A model generated the notes under the pieces. That model had not been told where the DNA came from, made no database searches, and saw only the letters and a program-made list of their open reading frames with translations. From NCBI GenBank assembly GCA_029781135.1, contig JAKOXH010000066.1, forward strand, positions 82,879 through 146,878: a stretch of DNA of 64,000 nt, given 5' to 3'. Every line of letters begins with the position of its first letter. The first letter of the stretch is position 1. Source of the DNA: Planctomycetota bacterium. Its GTDB lineage: Bacteria; Planctomycetota; Planctomycetia; Pirellulales; Lacipirellulaceae. Both the position numbers and the translations under genes were made by a program. Of the stretch, positions 17,171 through 26,463 are shown piece after piece.

Positions 17171-17334
17171 TTTTTCACCGCGGAGGACACGGAGTGCTTG
17201 GAGGAAGAGATTTCAGATTGATGATTTAAGATTTACGATTTGGAAGATCGCCGAAGATGGACCTTAAAACGTCAATCGTCAAATCACAAATCACAAATCT
17301 GCCTCTGTGAACTCTGTTTCCTCTGTGGTTGGTA
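17171..17334. repeat. Nested inverted repeat filling the pabA-moeA gap
   Basis: The outer arms (about 17173-17205 and 17298-17334) use CGGAGGACACGGAG-type words and their complement (CTCTGTGAACTCTGTTTCCT). The inner arms (about 17210-17243 and 17272-17300) use GATTTAAGATTTACGATTTG and AAATCACAAATCACAAATC. It begins just behind the pabA stop and ends three nucleotides before the moeA ATG. Confidence 0.85.
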
Positions 17335-17337
17335 CAC

Positions 17338-18543
17338 ATGCTCACTGTTGAAGAAGCACTGGAGTTGGTGAAGAGCCGATGTGGGCCATTGCCGGCGCGG
17401 CGGGTGCCGCTGGGCGAGGCGGCGGGGCTGCGGTTGGCGGAGGATATTGCGAGCGACATCGACTCGCCGCCGCACGATAAGGCGATGATGGATGGCTACG
17501 CGGTGCGAAGTGCCGATCGCGAAAAGGAACGCCGAATTCTCGAGGAGATTGCGGCCGGTGCTGTGCCGCATTTCGCCCTGACGCCGGGAACGGCCTCACG
17601 CATCATGACCGGGGCACCGCTGCCGGAAGGGGCCGACGCGATCGTGCCGGTTGAGAAGACGGAGCTCATCGACGCAACCACGGTGCGCCTCGAGCAAGTC
17701 GATCCGGCGCGCGGTCAGAACGTGCTTTATCGCGGCTCTTCCATGCGCGAGCGCGATGTTGTCGTTCAGCGCGGCGCGGTTGTGCGGCCAATCGAAATCG
17801 CCATTCTGGCTGAAACTGGCCATGGTGCCGTTGCCGTAGTTCCGCGACCGCGGATGGCTGTGCTGCCGACTGGAAATGAACTCGTGGCCGTCACTGAGCG
17901 ACCGGGACCGGGACAGATTCGCAACAGCAATGGCCCGATGCTGGTCGCCCTGGGTCGCCGCGCAGGAGCGGAGACTACTGATCTTGAAGTGGCCCGCGAC
18001 TCGTATGAGCACCTCACGCAGCGGATCGTCGAAGGGCTGACGCATGACATCCTCGTGCTGAGCGGCGGCGTGTCGGCCGGCACGTTTGACCTGGTGCCGC
18101 AAGTGTTGGCCGAGCAGGGCGTCGAGCAAGTGTTTCACAAGATCGCACTGAAGCCGGGCAAACCGCTGTGGTTCGGCATCAAGCGTGGCGAGGCGACCAA
18201 CCGCACGACACTCGTGTTCGGCCTGCCGGGCAACCCGGTGAGTAGTTTGGTGTGTTTTGAACTATTTGTGCGGCCGGCAATTGCCGCGCTAGCGGGACAT
18301 GGTTTTGTCCAACTGGAATCGTTTCGCGCCAAACTCGTTAGCGATTACGAGTACAAGGGCGACCGGGCAGCTTGCCTGCCGGCGCGGGTCCGTCATCTGC
18401 CAGCGGAAACTGACGTGGAGATTCTGCCGTGGGCCGGGTCGGCCGATTTGGCCACGCTAACGGGCGCAAATGGCCTCGTCCGCCTGCCCGCTGAAAGGCG
18501 GCGATTTTCGACCGGCAGCGAACTGGAAGTGCTGCCGATTTAG
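17338..18543 (+). CDS. moeA: Molybdopterin molybdenumtransferase
   Basis: MoeA inserts molybdate into adenylylated molybdopterin to make the molybdenum cofactor. The 401-residue protein shows DSPPHDKAMMDGYAV near residues 40-56, RIMTGAPLPEGADAIVPVE, the domain III segment ILVLSGGVSAGTFDLV with the GGVS motif, FHKIALKPGKPLWFG and VFGLPGNPVSSLVCFELFV, all diagnostic. The ATG at 17338 gives the usual start MLTVEEALELV. No ribosome binding site is apparent because an inverted repeat runs to within three bases of the start codon. Other Moco genes are not in the window, so this may be one of several moeA copies or a dispersed gene. Confidence 0.95.
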   Translation: MLTVEEALELVKSRCGPLPARRVPLGEAAGLRLAEDIASDIDSPPHDKAMMDGYAVRSADREKERRILEEIAAGAVPHFALTPGTASRIMTGAPLPEGADAIVPVEKTELIDATTVRLEQVDPARGQNVLYRGSSMRERDVVVQRGAVVRPIEIAILAETGHGAVAVVPRPRMAVLPTGNELVAVTERPGPGQIRNSNGPMLVALGRRAGAETTDLEVARDSYEHLTQRIVEGLTHDILVLSGGVSAGTFDLVPQVLAEQGVEQVFHKIALKPGKPLWFGIKRGEATNRTTLVFGLPGNPVSSLVCFELFVRPAIAALAGHGFVQLESFRAKLVSDYEYKGDRAACLPARVRHLPAETDVEILPWAGSADLATLTGANGLVRLPAERRRFSTGSELEVLPI

Positions 18544-18943
18544 CTAGATTTGGTGGTTGGCCAGCGCGTTTTGGGCTGGCGAAAGGGAACCGTCAGAGCC
18601 AGCCAACAGGGGGCCTTAACAGCGCCAATTCGCGTGGCTTTGACTGCCCAAATTCAGGCGGATAGTGGCTCGAAACCGGCAAATTTGGCGGCACTTTGCT
18701 AGTTTGCGAAATTGTTGCAATCTGCGCAGTATTCAGCGAAAATAGAGGTTACCGGAACATCTAAGCGTGCGGCATCCGTCTAAGTACGGCGTGAGTCTGC
18801 GCGCCTTCCCATTACATTACCTCCCGATTTTGGAATCGCCAACGGTTCAACGATCTGAGTGCCACGCAGCGGCGACGGCCCATGGCGCAGCGAGATTATC
18901 GGCGAGGCAACCGAGACGTTCATCAAAAGCAGAGGGGAAGATC
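18544..18943. other. Gap of 400 bp before the dockerin/PEP-CTERM gene
   Basis: Only a weak palindrome (TTGGCCAGCGCG and CTGGC) is seen behind moeA. The frame of the downstream gene is open from 18767 but the translation there is not protein-like; the ATG at 18944 with GAGGGGAAG upstream is the likely start. The promoter should be between 18660 and 18940. Confidence 0.5.
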
Positions 18944-21574
18944 ATGCGTTTTCATAATTTGCTTGCCAAACACTGTCCGCCGTTCGTCGATGAACATCGC
19001 GCCGTTTGTCGCTTGGTGTCGGCGCGGTATATCTTGGCGGTGGCGGCGCTCCTGAGCTCCTTCACACTGGGCCCTCATGTTCTGGCGAGTGTGCTGAGCA
19101 CCGGCAATGTACTTCCGGCCGATAATCCATTTTCGCCCAACGTAAACGAAGGCTTACCGACGGACGGAAACTTCATCAATCCGTTTGAATTGCCACAGTT
19201 TCCACCCGTTCCGACCGGATTACCCTATCAAACGTACTTCGAGGGTCGTCATTCGGATGGCGCCGATCCAAATTCTCAGGCCGATGACACCAATATCAAC
19301 TTCGACGTGCAAGTCGGTGTGAGTAGCTTTGGTTCGTTGTTGATTTCCGGCGAATCGGCGTTGCGAGATCAGAATTTGATCATTGGCGACAGTACGACGG
19401 TGGCCAATGTCACTCGCTACGGAACGGGGGTTGTGCGAATTACGGGATACGGCTCGCTGTACAACAACGATCCGACGATCTTACCTGCCCAAGCAGAACA
19501 AGCGATTGCGGATGGTCTGAATTTTCATAGTGTGGTTCCACGAGCCATTGATGTTGGATTCGATTTATACGTGGGCCGAAATGGCGGCAGTGGTACGCTG
19601 GAAATTAGTGCCGGCGCCCGAGCCGAGATTCAAGATGCGGTCGTGGTTGGCTATACACCGGGGGCAACCGGAAGCATCGTTGTGGACGGTTTTGACTCGT
19701 TCTTGGGGAGTGGCGGGTTTGCCGCAACCAGCAGTGGCGGTGGTGGTGGGACGCGACCGACTCCCGATGAAATCCATCAGATGCTGATTGGCCCCTTGGG
19801 CGTTGGTACCATGACCGTAACGAACGGCGCCACGGTGAGCAGTTTTGGGCCCGCTCAAGGTGGCAACAACGGCCAGACGTTCGTACCCTTCGGTGCCGTA
19901 ATCGGCAGCGACCCTTCGGAGATGAATGCGAACCAGCCCCTTTCGGGCGGCGTGGGGACAGTCACGATCGAGGGGAGTTCACCACCGGGCGGCAGCGGCG
20001 TATCGAAATGGATTATTGGAGGCTCACTTCAGGTTGGCGGTTTTAGTCTCCGCGATGCCACGAACCCGCCGGGGAGTTTGACGTTCGATCCGGAGGGCGA
20101 TCAACTGCGGTACAGCAATGCCGTCGGCCGGGGCACGCTCAACGTGGAAGACGGGGGCCTGGTCAACGTCGTCAGTACGGATACGGACACGGCGAATCCA
20201 CAGCCATTGTATTTCGTCATTGGTAAGTTCGGCCGGGTTAATATGAACGGCGGCTCGATCAATGTGGGCGGGGCGCTCAACGGCACCGACCCAAACCAGG
20301 GGCGCGATCGCACGATTCGCATGATCAATGATGGCGTTATATCGGGTAGTGGAACGATCACGACCGGCACCTTCTTGAATCGGTATACGGGAGAAGTGCG
20401 AGTCGATGCTGGCCAGAAATTGATCATTGATGCCGCGACCGATTTCCGCAATCCCGACCCCGTGGAACCGAGACCGCTGACGAATTACGGACGGGTGACG
20501 GTGTACGGCACGGTGGATTCGCGGGCGGAGGTGGAATTCACGCGTTTTTCGTCGCCGGCGACGACCTCGGCGCCGACGGTGCCCGACGACCAGCCGTTTT
20601 ACAATGTGTCGTTGCCGTTAACATCGCCGATTCAGTCTCCCTCGTTTCACGGGGGGCTAATCTCGGCCCAGTACGCTACGTTGCGATTTCGGTCGGGAGT
20701 TCAGAACCGCGGCGTCATGGCGTTTAACGCCGGCGAGAACATCATTTCGGGACGGGTAGACAATGTCGCGGACGCCAATAACAACGGCCGCTTCATTGTC
20801 TCTCCGAATACAACGGTCACGGTGGAAGACGATTTTGCCTCGGGTGGTCTGGTCAGCGCCACGCCCGTCGATTTCCCCATCCTGACGCTGCGCGAAGGCA
20901 GCCAGCTGAACGTGTTGAACCACAACAGTTTTACGCTGGAGGGTCACTTCGACATGGAGTTGAGTCACACCAACCCGGCGAAAATTGAAGTCGCTGGCAA
21001 TGTCGGGTTGAACGCGAATCTCTACGTTTCGTTCGACAACGACACGCTGGGCTCGCTGAAGCACGGGGATGCCTTCGAGTTGCTTTACTTTGCTGGCTTC
21101 ATCGGCGGCGTCAATAATACTGACCCCGCGCATCTGACGCCGGATTTGACGACCAACCCGGTTCTCAATGTCGTCCTTGATCCGACGATCGCAATTCTCC
21201 ATCCGAACTTGGACCTGTTTGCCGTGCGGATCTTGCAGTCGTACTATCTGCTGGCGCTCGATCCGTCGATGGTCGGCTCCTCCGGTGCGAAGGGGCCCGA
21301 CTTCAACGGTGACGGCGTGATTAATGCAGCCGATTTGGCAATTTGGCAGGCAAATGTCGGATGTGAGTCGGGCTGTTCCGTGCTGCAGGGCGATGCGGAT
21401 GGCGACGGCGACGTCGATGGCGACGACTTCTTGTTCTGGCAGCGAAACGTCGGCAAACCAATGCCGTGGACTGGTTCGGGCAGCGCGGCCGCGGTTCCCG
21501 AGCCGGCGACGCTGGTGCTGCTAGCTGTGGGATTGATGGCGCTGCCGGCAGGGCGGCGTCGCTTGGCGAGCTGA
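18944..21574 (+). CDS. Large exported protein with dockerin repeats and PEP-CTERM signal
   Basis: The 876-residue protein begins with an extended signal sequence (hydrophobic core YILAVAALLSSFTLG). Residues about 80-760 are Gly/Asn/Thr-rich repetitive beta strands (GSGTLEISAGARAEIQDAVV, GVGTMTVTNGATVSSFG, VGRGTLNVEDGGLVNVV), the pattern of autotransporter-like or filamentous beta-helix repeats seen in planctomycetes. Two dockerin type I-like calcium loops follow: DFNGDGVINAADLAIW and DADGDGDVDGDDFLFWQ. The C-terminus is a PEP-CTERM signal (VPEPATLVLLAVGLMALPAG, then RRR). The protein should be surface-exposed and anchored by an exosortase-dependent route. What binds the dockerin is unknown; no cohesin gene is present here. 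Confidence 0.88.
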   Translation: MRFHNLLAKHCPPFVDEHRAVCRLVSARYILAVAALLSSFTLGPHVLASVLSTGNVLPADNPFSPNVNEGLPTDGNFINPFELPQFPPVPTGLPYQTYFEGRHSDGADPNSQADDTNINFDVQVGVSSFGSLLISGESALRDQNLIIGDSTTVANVTRYGTGVVRITGYGSLYNNDPTILPAQAEQAIADGLNFHSVVPRAIDVGFDLYVGRNGGSGTLEISAGARAEIQDAVVVGYTPGATGSIVVDGFDSFLGSGGFAATSSGGGGGTRPTPDEIHQMLIGPLGVGTMTVTNGATVSSFGPAQGGNNGQTFVPFGAVIGSDPSEMNANQPLSGGVGTVTIEGSSPPGGSGVSKWIIGGSLQVGGFSLRDATNPPGSLTFDPEGDQLRYSNAVGRGTLNVEDGGLVNVVSTDTDTANPQPLYFVIGKFGRVNMNGGSINVGGALNGTDPNQGRDRTIRMINDGVISGSGTITTGTFLNRYTGEVRVDAGQKLIIDAATDFRNPDPVEPRPLTNYGRVTVYGTVDSRAEVEFTRFSSPATTSAPTVPDDQPFYNVSLPLTSPIQSPSFHGGLISAQYATLRFRSGVQNRGVMAFNAGENIISGRVDNVADANNNGRFIVSPNTTVTVEDDFASGGLVSATPVDFPILTLREGSQLNVLNHNSFTLEGHFDMELSHTNPAKIEVAGNVGLNANLYVSFDNDTLGSLKHGDAFELLYFAGFIGGVNNTDPAHLTPDLTTNPVLNVVLDPTIAILHPNLDLFAVRILQSYYLLALDPSMVGSSGAKGPDFNGDGVINAADLAIWQANVGCESGCSVLQGDADGDGDVDGDDFLFWQRNVGKPMPWTGSGSAAAVPEPATLVLLAVGLMALPAGRRRLAS

Positions 21575-21718
21575 CAGTTGTGTATGCCCGATAGTTGCTG
21601 CTAAGTGGCGATTTGCCCGCAAGTTTTCCGGCTAACTTTGACGATTACGTAGGCCGTAACGCGCAGATATCTCCAGGCTGCGCATTGCTGGTCGTCGCGC
21701 CCACGACAGGGAGGTCGT

Positions 21719-22462
21719 ATGCGTTTGCAATCAATCATGGTTGTTGGAGTCGTCCCGGGGCTTACCGTCTTGCTGGGCTGGCAAGCGAGCACGTGTGCTC
21801 AAGAACGCGCGGCGAACCCAGCAGCGGCGTTTGCCGCAACCGCCGAGGCATCCCCCGGACCAAGCAGCGAAGCTGGCAGTTGGGGCGAGTCGGAGTTGAA
21901 ATTCGAGCTCGCACCGACTGCCACGGCCGCAACGCCGACCCACCCGAGCACGACCCAGCGACGATTCCCGGTGAAGCCCGCCAGCTTCGACGCACCCGCC
22001 GCGACCAAGCCTCTCGTGCCAGCCACGAACGTCCGCTCCAAGTCGGTCGTGGGCATTTATACGAATCCCTCCGCGGCAGCCACGCTGAGCAAGATACCCC
22101 GGCCGGCGCCTATACAACAATCATCGGCCGCATCGCCGGCTGCTCAGGCGGCGCGCGTCCGCGGCAAGCCGTTTCAAACGGTTGAAGCTGGTCCGACCGT
22201 GAGCCCGTACCTGAATCTCTACCGAAACGACACGAACACGAACATGATGTCAAATTACTATGCGTTCGTGCGTCCGCAACTGGATCAGATCGAGGCGAAT
22301 CGTAAGCAAGCCGCCGATATGCAGCGATTGCGTGCTCAAGTGCAGAATTCCCAGCCAGCTGGCGGCACGCAACCCGTTACGTATGGTACGAACGATACCG
22401 GCCCAGCCCCCGTGGCGCGATTCGGCGATACGGCACAATTCTATCAGCGGACGCGCCGGTAG
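21719..22462 (+). CDS. Planctomycete-type secreted hypothetical protein
   Basis: The ATG at 21719 has AGGGAGG upstream. Residues 1-28 form a signal peptide (MRLQSIMVVGVVPGLTVLLG, ending TCAQE). The 247-residue product has an Ala/Pro/Thr-rich middle with no fold visible, then a more conserved-looking C-terminal part: GPTVSPYLNLYRNDTNTNMM, NYYAFVRPQLDQIEANRKQA and a coiled-coil-like stretch DMQRLRAQVQ. I cannot name the family; segments like VSPYLNLYR and NYYAFVRPQ suggest a recurrent planctomycete periplasmic family. It is the last gene before a gap with two types of repeat. Confidence 0.75.
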   Translation: MRLQSIMVVGVVPGLTVLLGWQASTCAQERAANPAAAFAATAEASPGPSSEAGSWGESELKFELAPTATAATPTHPSTTQRRFPVKPASFDAPAATKPLVPATNVRSKSVVGIYTNPSAAATLSKIPRPAPIQQSSAASPAAQAARVRGKPFQTVEAGPTVSPYLNLYRNDTNTNMMSNYYAFVRPQLDQIEANRKQAADMQRLRAQVQNSQPAGGTQPVTYGTNDTGPAPVARFGDTAQFYQRTRR

Positions 22463-22469
22463 AGACAGC

Positions 22470-22532
22470 GGTAGGATGGGCACTGCCCACCATATCCTGC
22501 AGTATCGATGGTGGGCGGTGCCCACCCTACAT
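22470..22532. repeat. Tandem GTGGGC palindromes
   Basis: Two palindromes face each other within 63 bp: GGATGGGCACTGCCCACC and GGTGGGCGGTGCCCACC. The loop dinucleotides differ while the stems are kept. Related copies lie near 11.8, 11.97, 61.53 and 62.5 kb. Confidence 0.85.
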
Positions 22533-22537
22533 GTCGC

Positions 22538-22694
22538 CAGGGCCGATCACTTTTTCAATTTGGCCAAGCTGTGTGGGAGGCGTCTCCGACGCCGATGTCG
22601 CGCGAACTTCGAGAACGGTCTGAAGTACGACGCCCCATCGGGGTCGGAGACCCCTCCCACAAGTTTATCTAACTTCAACAATTGATCGGCCCTG
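22538..22694. mobile_element. 157-bp MITE-like element, copy 1
   Basis: The element begins CAGGGCCGATCA and ends TGATCGGCCCTG, a perfect 12-bp terminal inverted repeat. Inside are two hairpin-forming arms, GGCGTCTCCGACGCC and GGGGTCGGAGACCCC, which also pair with each other across the element. The flanks are TACATGTCGC (22528-22537) and TACATGTTGC (22695-22704), a 10-bp direct repeat with one mismatch. A second copy of the same length is at 40885-41041 and differs at about six positions. There is no coding capacity. Confidence 0.85.
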
Positions 22695-22784
22695 TACATG
22701 TTGCGACGCCGCGCTGCAAATACTCCTTGCATCGAGTAGACTATCGTGACGAGCGATCGTCGTGACTCGTAGAAGGAGTGTGTC

Positions 22785-23402
22785 ATGCGAAACTCTTTTC
22801 GCCCTTTGTTGCCGTCGAAAGCTTGGTTGGCGGTTACCGCCGCTTTGCTAATCCTGGTTCCAGATTCGGAGTTTAGATCGGCTTACGCCGATGAGGAACC
22901 GACGGCAGTCAATCGCTCAAGTGGTGACGCCAAGCAGCAGGCCGAGCGCGAGGAGGCATTTGCCAAGCTGCTCAGCGGGGCGACGCTGGAGGGCAGCTTC
23001 ACGCAGACTGGCCCTGGTGGCGACCCGAAAAAACTCGATCGCGAAAAATACACGCTGGGCGAAGTGAAAAAGGTGGCCGGCAATGTGTGGCTGTTTCCGG
23101 CCAGGATTGAGTACGGCGGCAAGGACGTGACGCTGCCGATCATGCTGCCCGTGCATTGGGCGGGCGATACGCCGGTCGTCGTGGTCGACACGGTCGAGCT
23201 GCCCGGCCTCGGCGCCGTTTCAGCACGCGTGCTGTTTTTTGCGGGTCATTATGCTGGCTATTGGAAGCATGGCGAGCATAGCGGCAACTTGTTTGGCTTG
23301 ATCCACTCTGTGCCAAGCAAACCAGCAGTGGAAACGAAGGCGATTCAGTTCAAGCCATCGTCAGGGAGTAAGCCGGCCGCTCGTGAGCAGCCACCAAAGT
23401 AG
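22785..23402 (+). CDS. Secreted hypothetical protein
   Basis: The ATG at 22785 follows GAAGGAG. A signal peptide covers residues 1-36 (hydrophobic core AWLAVTAALLILVP, cleavage near AYADEE). The mature part is a compact domain with EGSFTQTGPGGDPKKLDREK, YTLGEVKKVAGNVWLFPARI and TPVVVVDTVELPGLGAVSAR, followed by a lysine- and proline-rich tail. The order of strands suggests a small beta-rich domain but I do not recognise a family. Its 3' end overlaps the convergent uppP gene by 42 bp, so the last 13 codons of both genes share DNA. Total 205 residues. Confidence 0.8.
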   Translation: MRNSFRPLLPSKAWLAVTAALLILVPDSEFRSAYADEEPTAVNRSSGDAKQQAEREEAFAKLLSGATLEGSFTQTGPGGDPKKLDREKYTLGEVKKVAGNVWLFPARIEYGGKDVTLPIMLPVHWAGDTPVVVVDTVELPGLGAVSARVLFFAGHYAGYWKHGEHSGNLFGLIHSVPSKPAVETKAIQFKPSSGSKPAAREQPPK

Positions 23403-24209
23403 GGCCGCGAGCAGCAGCCGGTAAACGATGAATACGTTCATCGTGCGGGTCCGCAGGTAACCGAGCAGCCAAGGAATAGTGGCGTAGCCGACGATCCCGG
23501 CGACCACGGTGGCCACGAGAAGTTTGACGGCGTCTTGTGAGCTACTCAGCAAGTCTTTGCGGGCTTCGAGCAGCTCGAAGACACCGGCGGCGAAGATCGA
23601 CGGAATCGACAGCAGGAATGAAAACCGGGCCGCGGCTTCGCGTGTAAGCCCGCGGGTCAAACCGCCCAGAATTGTCGCGCCCGATCGAGATGTCCCGGGC
23701 ACGAGCGCTGCTGCCTGCGCGCAGCCAACGACGACCGCATCGGCCCAGCCGACTTGACCGATATCGCGGCCATGAATTCGGGCTGCTTCGCGGCGGCGGA
23801 CCCACCACTCGGCCGCCGCCAACAGCAAGGCCACGCCGGCAAGTGCGGCACTCATTACGTACAATGACCGCAACGCTGTTTTGATCTGATGACGAAACAC
23901 GAGGCCGACTACGACAATCGGGAGTGTGCCGAGAGCGATCATCCAGCCCAGCCTGGCGTCGTAGGTCGTTGCCAGCTTGCCGCGGCGGAGATCGGCGAGC
24001 ATGGCGGTGATCACACGCATGATATCGCGCCAAAAATACGAGACCACGGCCACCAGCGTGCCGATTTGAATGACGGCCGTGAACGAGGCTCCGGGATCGG
24101 ACCAGCCGAACAGCGTCGGCACGATCTTCAAATGGGCCGTGCTGCTGACCGGGATGAACTCGGTCAGCCCTTGCACGATCGCCAAGACTATAATTTCAAT
24201 CCACGACAT
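23361..24209 (-). CDS. uppP: Undecaprenyl-diphosphatase
   Basis: UppP (BacA) removes a phosphate from undecaprenyl pyrophosphate in the inner membrane, recycling the lipid carrier for wall and polysaccharide synthesis. The 282-residue protein starts MSWIEIIVLAIVQGLTEFIP with the first signature EFIPVSSTAHL, and has the second signature LVPGTSRSGATILGGLTRGL. About eight hydrophobic segments can be counted, as usual. Planctomycetes lack or have strongly reduced classical peptidoglycan in some lineages, but the carrier is needed for exopolysaccharide, for which genes lie in this window. The gene converges with, and overlaps, the secreted hypothetical at 22785-23402. Confidence 0.95.
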   Translation of the reverse strand: MSWIEIIVLAIVQGLTEFIPVSSTAHLKIVPTLFGWSDPGASFTAVIQIGTLVAVVSYFWRDIMRVITAMLADLRRGKLATTYDARLGWMIALGTLPIVVVGLVFRHQIKTALRSLYVMSAALAGVALLLAAAEWWVRRREAARIHGRDIGQVGWADAVVVGCAQAAALVPGTSRSGATILGGLTRGLTREAAARFSFLLSIPSIFAAGVFELLEARKDLLSSSQDAVKLLVATVVAGIVGYATIPWLLGYLRTRTMNVFIVYRLLLAALLWWLLTSGRLTP

Positions 24210-24239
24210 GTAGACCTCGAAACGTGTTACGATACAAGC

Positions 24240-24355
24240 CTAGCTCACATGTTCCATGACGCTGGGTGGCGTGCTCTCGCGTAGCGTGAGCATGGAATTC
24301 CCAGAAAAACATGGCCACGTCGGAGTACCTCCGAGGCCATGCCACCCCGCCGGCT
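24240..24355. repeat. Imperfect palindromes between uppP and the MBL gene
   Basis: The segment around 24255-24295 contains TGCTCTCGCGTAGCGTGAGCA, trimmed here to its stem (GCTCTCGCG and CGTGAGC). The segment 24310-24345 contains CATGGCCACGTCGGAGTACC followed by its partial complement TCCGAGGCCATG. They are of the same general class as the GCCATGCC repeats at 54.6 and 59.5 kb. Confidence 0.6.
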
Positions 24356-24406
24356 CGATCCCAGCCACCCCATCATAACTTCAAAGGCCCCTCAATTCCT
24401 GATCCG

Positions 24407-25369
24407 ATGTTCCATTACGATGCCGGATTATTTTTGACCGCGGCCCAACTCGGGATCGACGTGCGCCGCCGGCAGCCGCGGTGCTTTGTTTCGCATGCGC
24501 ACGCCGACCACATTGCCCGGCATCAACTGGCCTTGGCCACGCGCGGCACGGCCTGCTTGTATCGGCATCGGCTGGGCCCACATCACCGCGTGCTGGAAAT
24601 GGTCTACCGCACCCCGGTGGACTTTGGGGGGCTGCGGCTCACCGCGTTTCCCGCTGGCCACTGCCTGGGATCGGCCATGCTGGTTGCCGACGACGGCCAG
24701 CGCTCGCTGTTGTACACGGGCGATTTCAAGCTGGGGCCATCGGCAACTTCCGAACCGGCCGAGTTGCCGCACGCCGATATCCTGGTGATGGAATCGACTT
24801 TCGGCCGTCCCCACTATCGCCTGCCGAAGCGGGCTGCGATAGTGGCCCGGCTATTGGAATTGGTCCACGCCGCGTTTGCCGAGGGGAAAACGCCGGTCGT
24901 TCACGCCTATCCGCTGGGCAAATCGCAGGAAGTCACGCGGCTCCTCACGCTGGCCGGCGTGCCCGTGCTGCAGCATGCTGAAATCTTCAAGATCAGCCAG
25001 ATCTACCAGTCCTGCGGCGTCGATTTGGGCGACTTCGCCCGCTTCGAAGGCCAGCCGCTCGCCGGCCATGCAATCGTCACGCTGCCGCGCTCGGCCCCAC
25101 ATTTTCGGCTGCCGTGCCTGGGACGCACGGTGTCAATCGCCGTCACCGGCTGGGCGATGGATGAACGCACGAAGTATCGGCTTGGCGTCGATCATGCCCT
25201 GCCGCTCTCCGATCATGCCGACTACGACCAGCTCATTGAGACGGTCGAGCGCGTCGCGCCGCAAGAAATTTTCTGCACGCACGGCCCGCCGGAATTCGCC
25301 GACGACCTGCGCGACCTGGGCTATAACGCTTACCCGCTGCAACCGGCCGCGCAGCGACGGCTGTTTTAG
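24407..25369 (+). CDS. MBL-fold exonuclease-like metallohydrolase
   Basis: The metallo-beta-lactamase fold is clear: SHAHADHIARHQLA holds the H-x-H-x-D-H zinc motif, FPAGHCLGSAMLVA the next ligand, YTGDFKLGPSA the bridging Asp, and LSDHADYDQLIETV the C-terminal His of the nuclease subfamily. The layout fits the beta-CASP-like family called ligase-associated DNA exonuclease or mRNA 3'-processing exonuclease (COG1236). The 320-residue length is typical. The start at 24407 (MFHYDAGLFLTAAQ) is preferred to upstream starts, which would read through repeat DNA. No DNA ligase gene lies beside it, so DNA or RNA as substrate is open. It is probably cytoplasmic. Confidence 0.85.
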   Translation: MFHYDAGLFLTAAQLGIDVRRRQPRCFVSHAHADHIARHQLALATRGTACLYRHRLGPHHRVLEMVYRTPVDFGGLRLTAFPAGHCLGSAMLVADDGQRSLLYTGDFKLGPSATSEPAELPHADILVMESTFGRPHYRLPKRAAIVARLLELVHAAFAEGKTPVVHAYPLGKSQEVTRLLTLAGVPVLQHAEIFKISQIYQSCGVDLGDFARFEGQPLAGHAIVTLPRSAPHFRLPCLGRTVSIAVTGWAMDERTKYRLGVDHALPLSDHADYDQLIETVERVAPQEIFCTHGPPEFADDLRDLGYNAYPLQPAAQRRLF

Positions 25370-25584
25370 CTCAGTGTGTCGAGAACGCACAGTCCCTTGT
25401 GCGGCTTCGCTCATTACGCCGCGAACTCCGGCGATTGGCGTCTTCCGTTTGGCGGCATGCACACCTGAAAACTGGTGGCACTACATTTGCGGCTAAGTGC
25501 GCGCCGTGCCGGGAGAAGAACCGTGGCAAGCCATTCAACAGAATGGCGGTTCTTCGCCGGCTTTCTTCGAAAGGAGCGTGCCTC

Positions 25585-26463
25585 ATGAGTCTGTGTCGCG
25601 GTTTCTCTGCCAATATCAGTTTGACGCGTGCAGCAGCCACCATTGTGATTCTGATTACTGTGATCTTACTACTGCCGCTTGCCGCGTCCGCTGTGTATAT
25701 TTCGCCAGGCTACGACCTCTTCTTCACCGACTACACTAGCTCGAGCGTTTTGATTCCTCAAATTGGTTTAGTCCCGCTCGAAGGTTTTGCGGTACCGGGT
25801 CCGCCGGACCCCACACAACTCTTTCCGCTTCCGCCTGGCCTAACGCCGCCAACTGGGATTGTCGGCTTTCGTGTTACCTGGCTCGACCCGCACGGCACAG
25901 TCGTGGGTCCCGATTCCAAACACAAAGTAACGCAACTGGTCGAGCCGATTCTCGGAGTGTGGCCGTTCGACACCGTGATCGAGCGTAAATCGGCAGCCGA
26001 CATTGCCGGAGTTGGCGATGAAACGACGATCCCAATCGAGATCGTGTGGCTTTCGCTGAAGAGCGTTCAGCCGGTCGACCTTGGCGATCCAGCGCACACC
26101 CAGGTGGATGTCTATGCCGGCTTGCACCCAGGCAGCCAAATCGAAGGTAAGACGAAGCTGACATCCACGACTCTGGCTGGAGAAGCCGGCACAATCGACT
26201 TGGGATTGAAAGGCACGACCAGCGACGATCCTGCCTCACCAGATTTTCTCGGGCTGCCGGTGATCTATGACGTGCTTTTCATTCCGCACGGAATGGATCC
26301 GATACCGGCAAACGTCATTTATCGGCAAGATGGTGTGGTCGCGATGTTTCATGGCAACACGATGTCGCCAAGCGGCACGTATGTGATCGTGCCCGAACCA
26401 AATTCGTTGGCAGTCGTCGGGTTGGCCGCGGTCGGTCTGCTCATTCAGCGCCGCGACCGTTAG
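25585..26463 (+). CDS. PEP-CTERM sorting domain protein
   Basis: The ATG at 25585 has AAAGGAG ten nt upstream and yields an N-terminal signal with core AAATIVILITVILLLPLAAS. The 292-residue protein has a beta-rich ectodomain (AVYISPGYDLFFTDYTSSSV, LVPLEGFAVPGPPDPTQLFP, IVWLSLKSVQPVDLGDPAHT) of the type found in many PEP-CTERM proteins of unknown role. The sorting signal is VPEPNSLAVVGLAAVGLLIQ followed by RRDR, directly at the C-terminus. It should be exported and anchored or released by an exosortase. It stands alone behind the MBL-fold gene, from which it is separated by 215 bp. Confidence 0.88.
   Translation: MSLCRGFSANISLTRAAATIVILITVILLLPLAASAVYISPGYDLFFTDYTSSSVLIPQIGLVPLEGFAVPGPPDPTQLFPLPPGLTPPTGIVGFRVTWLDPHGTVVGPDSKHKVTQLVEPILGVWPFDTVIERKSAADIAGVGDETTIPIEIVWLSLKSVQPVDLGDPAHTQVDVYAGLHPGSQIEGKTKLTSTTLAGEAGTIDLGLKGTTSDDPASPDFLGLPVIYDVLFIPHGMDPIPANVIYRQDGVVAMFHGNTMSPSGTYVIVPEPNSLAVVGLAAVGLLIQRRDR

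Noticed and set aside
18688..18704. TGGCGGCACTTTGCT as a possible sigma-54 promoter
   Set aside because: The distance between the GG and GC elements is one base short of the consensus spacing and no activator gene is nearby.
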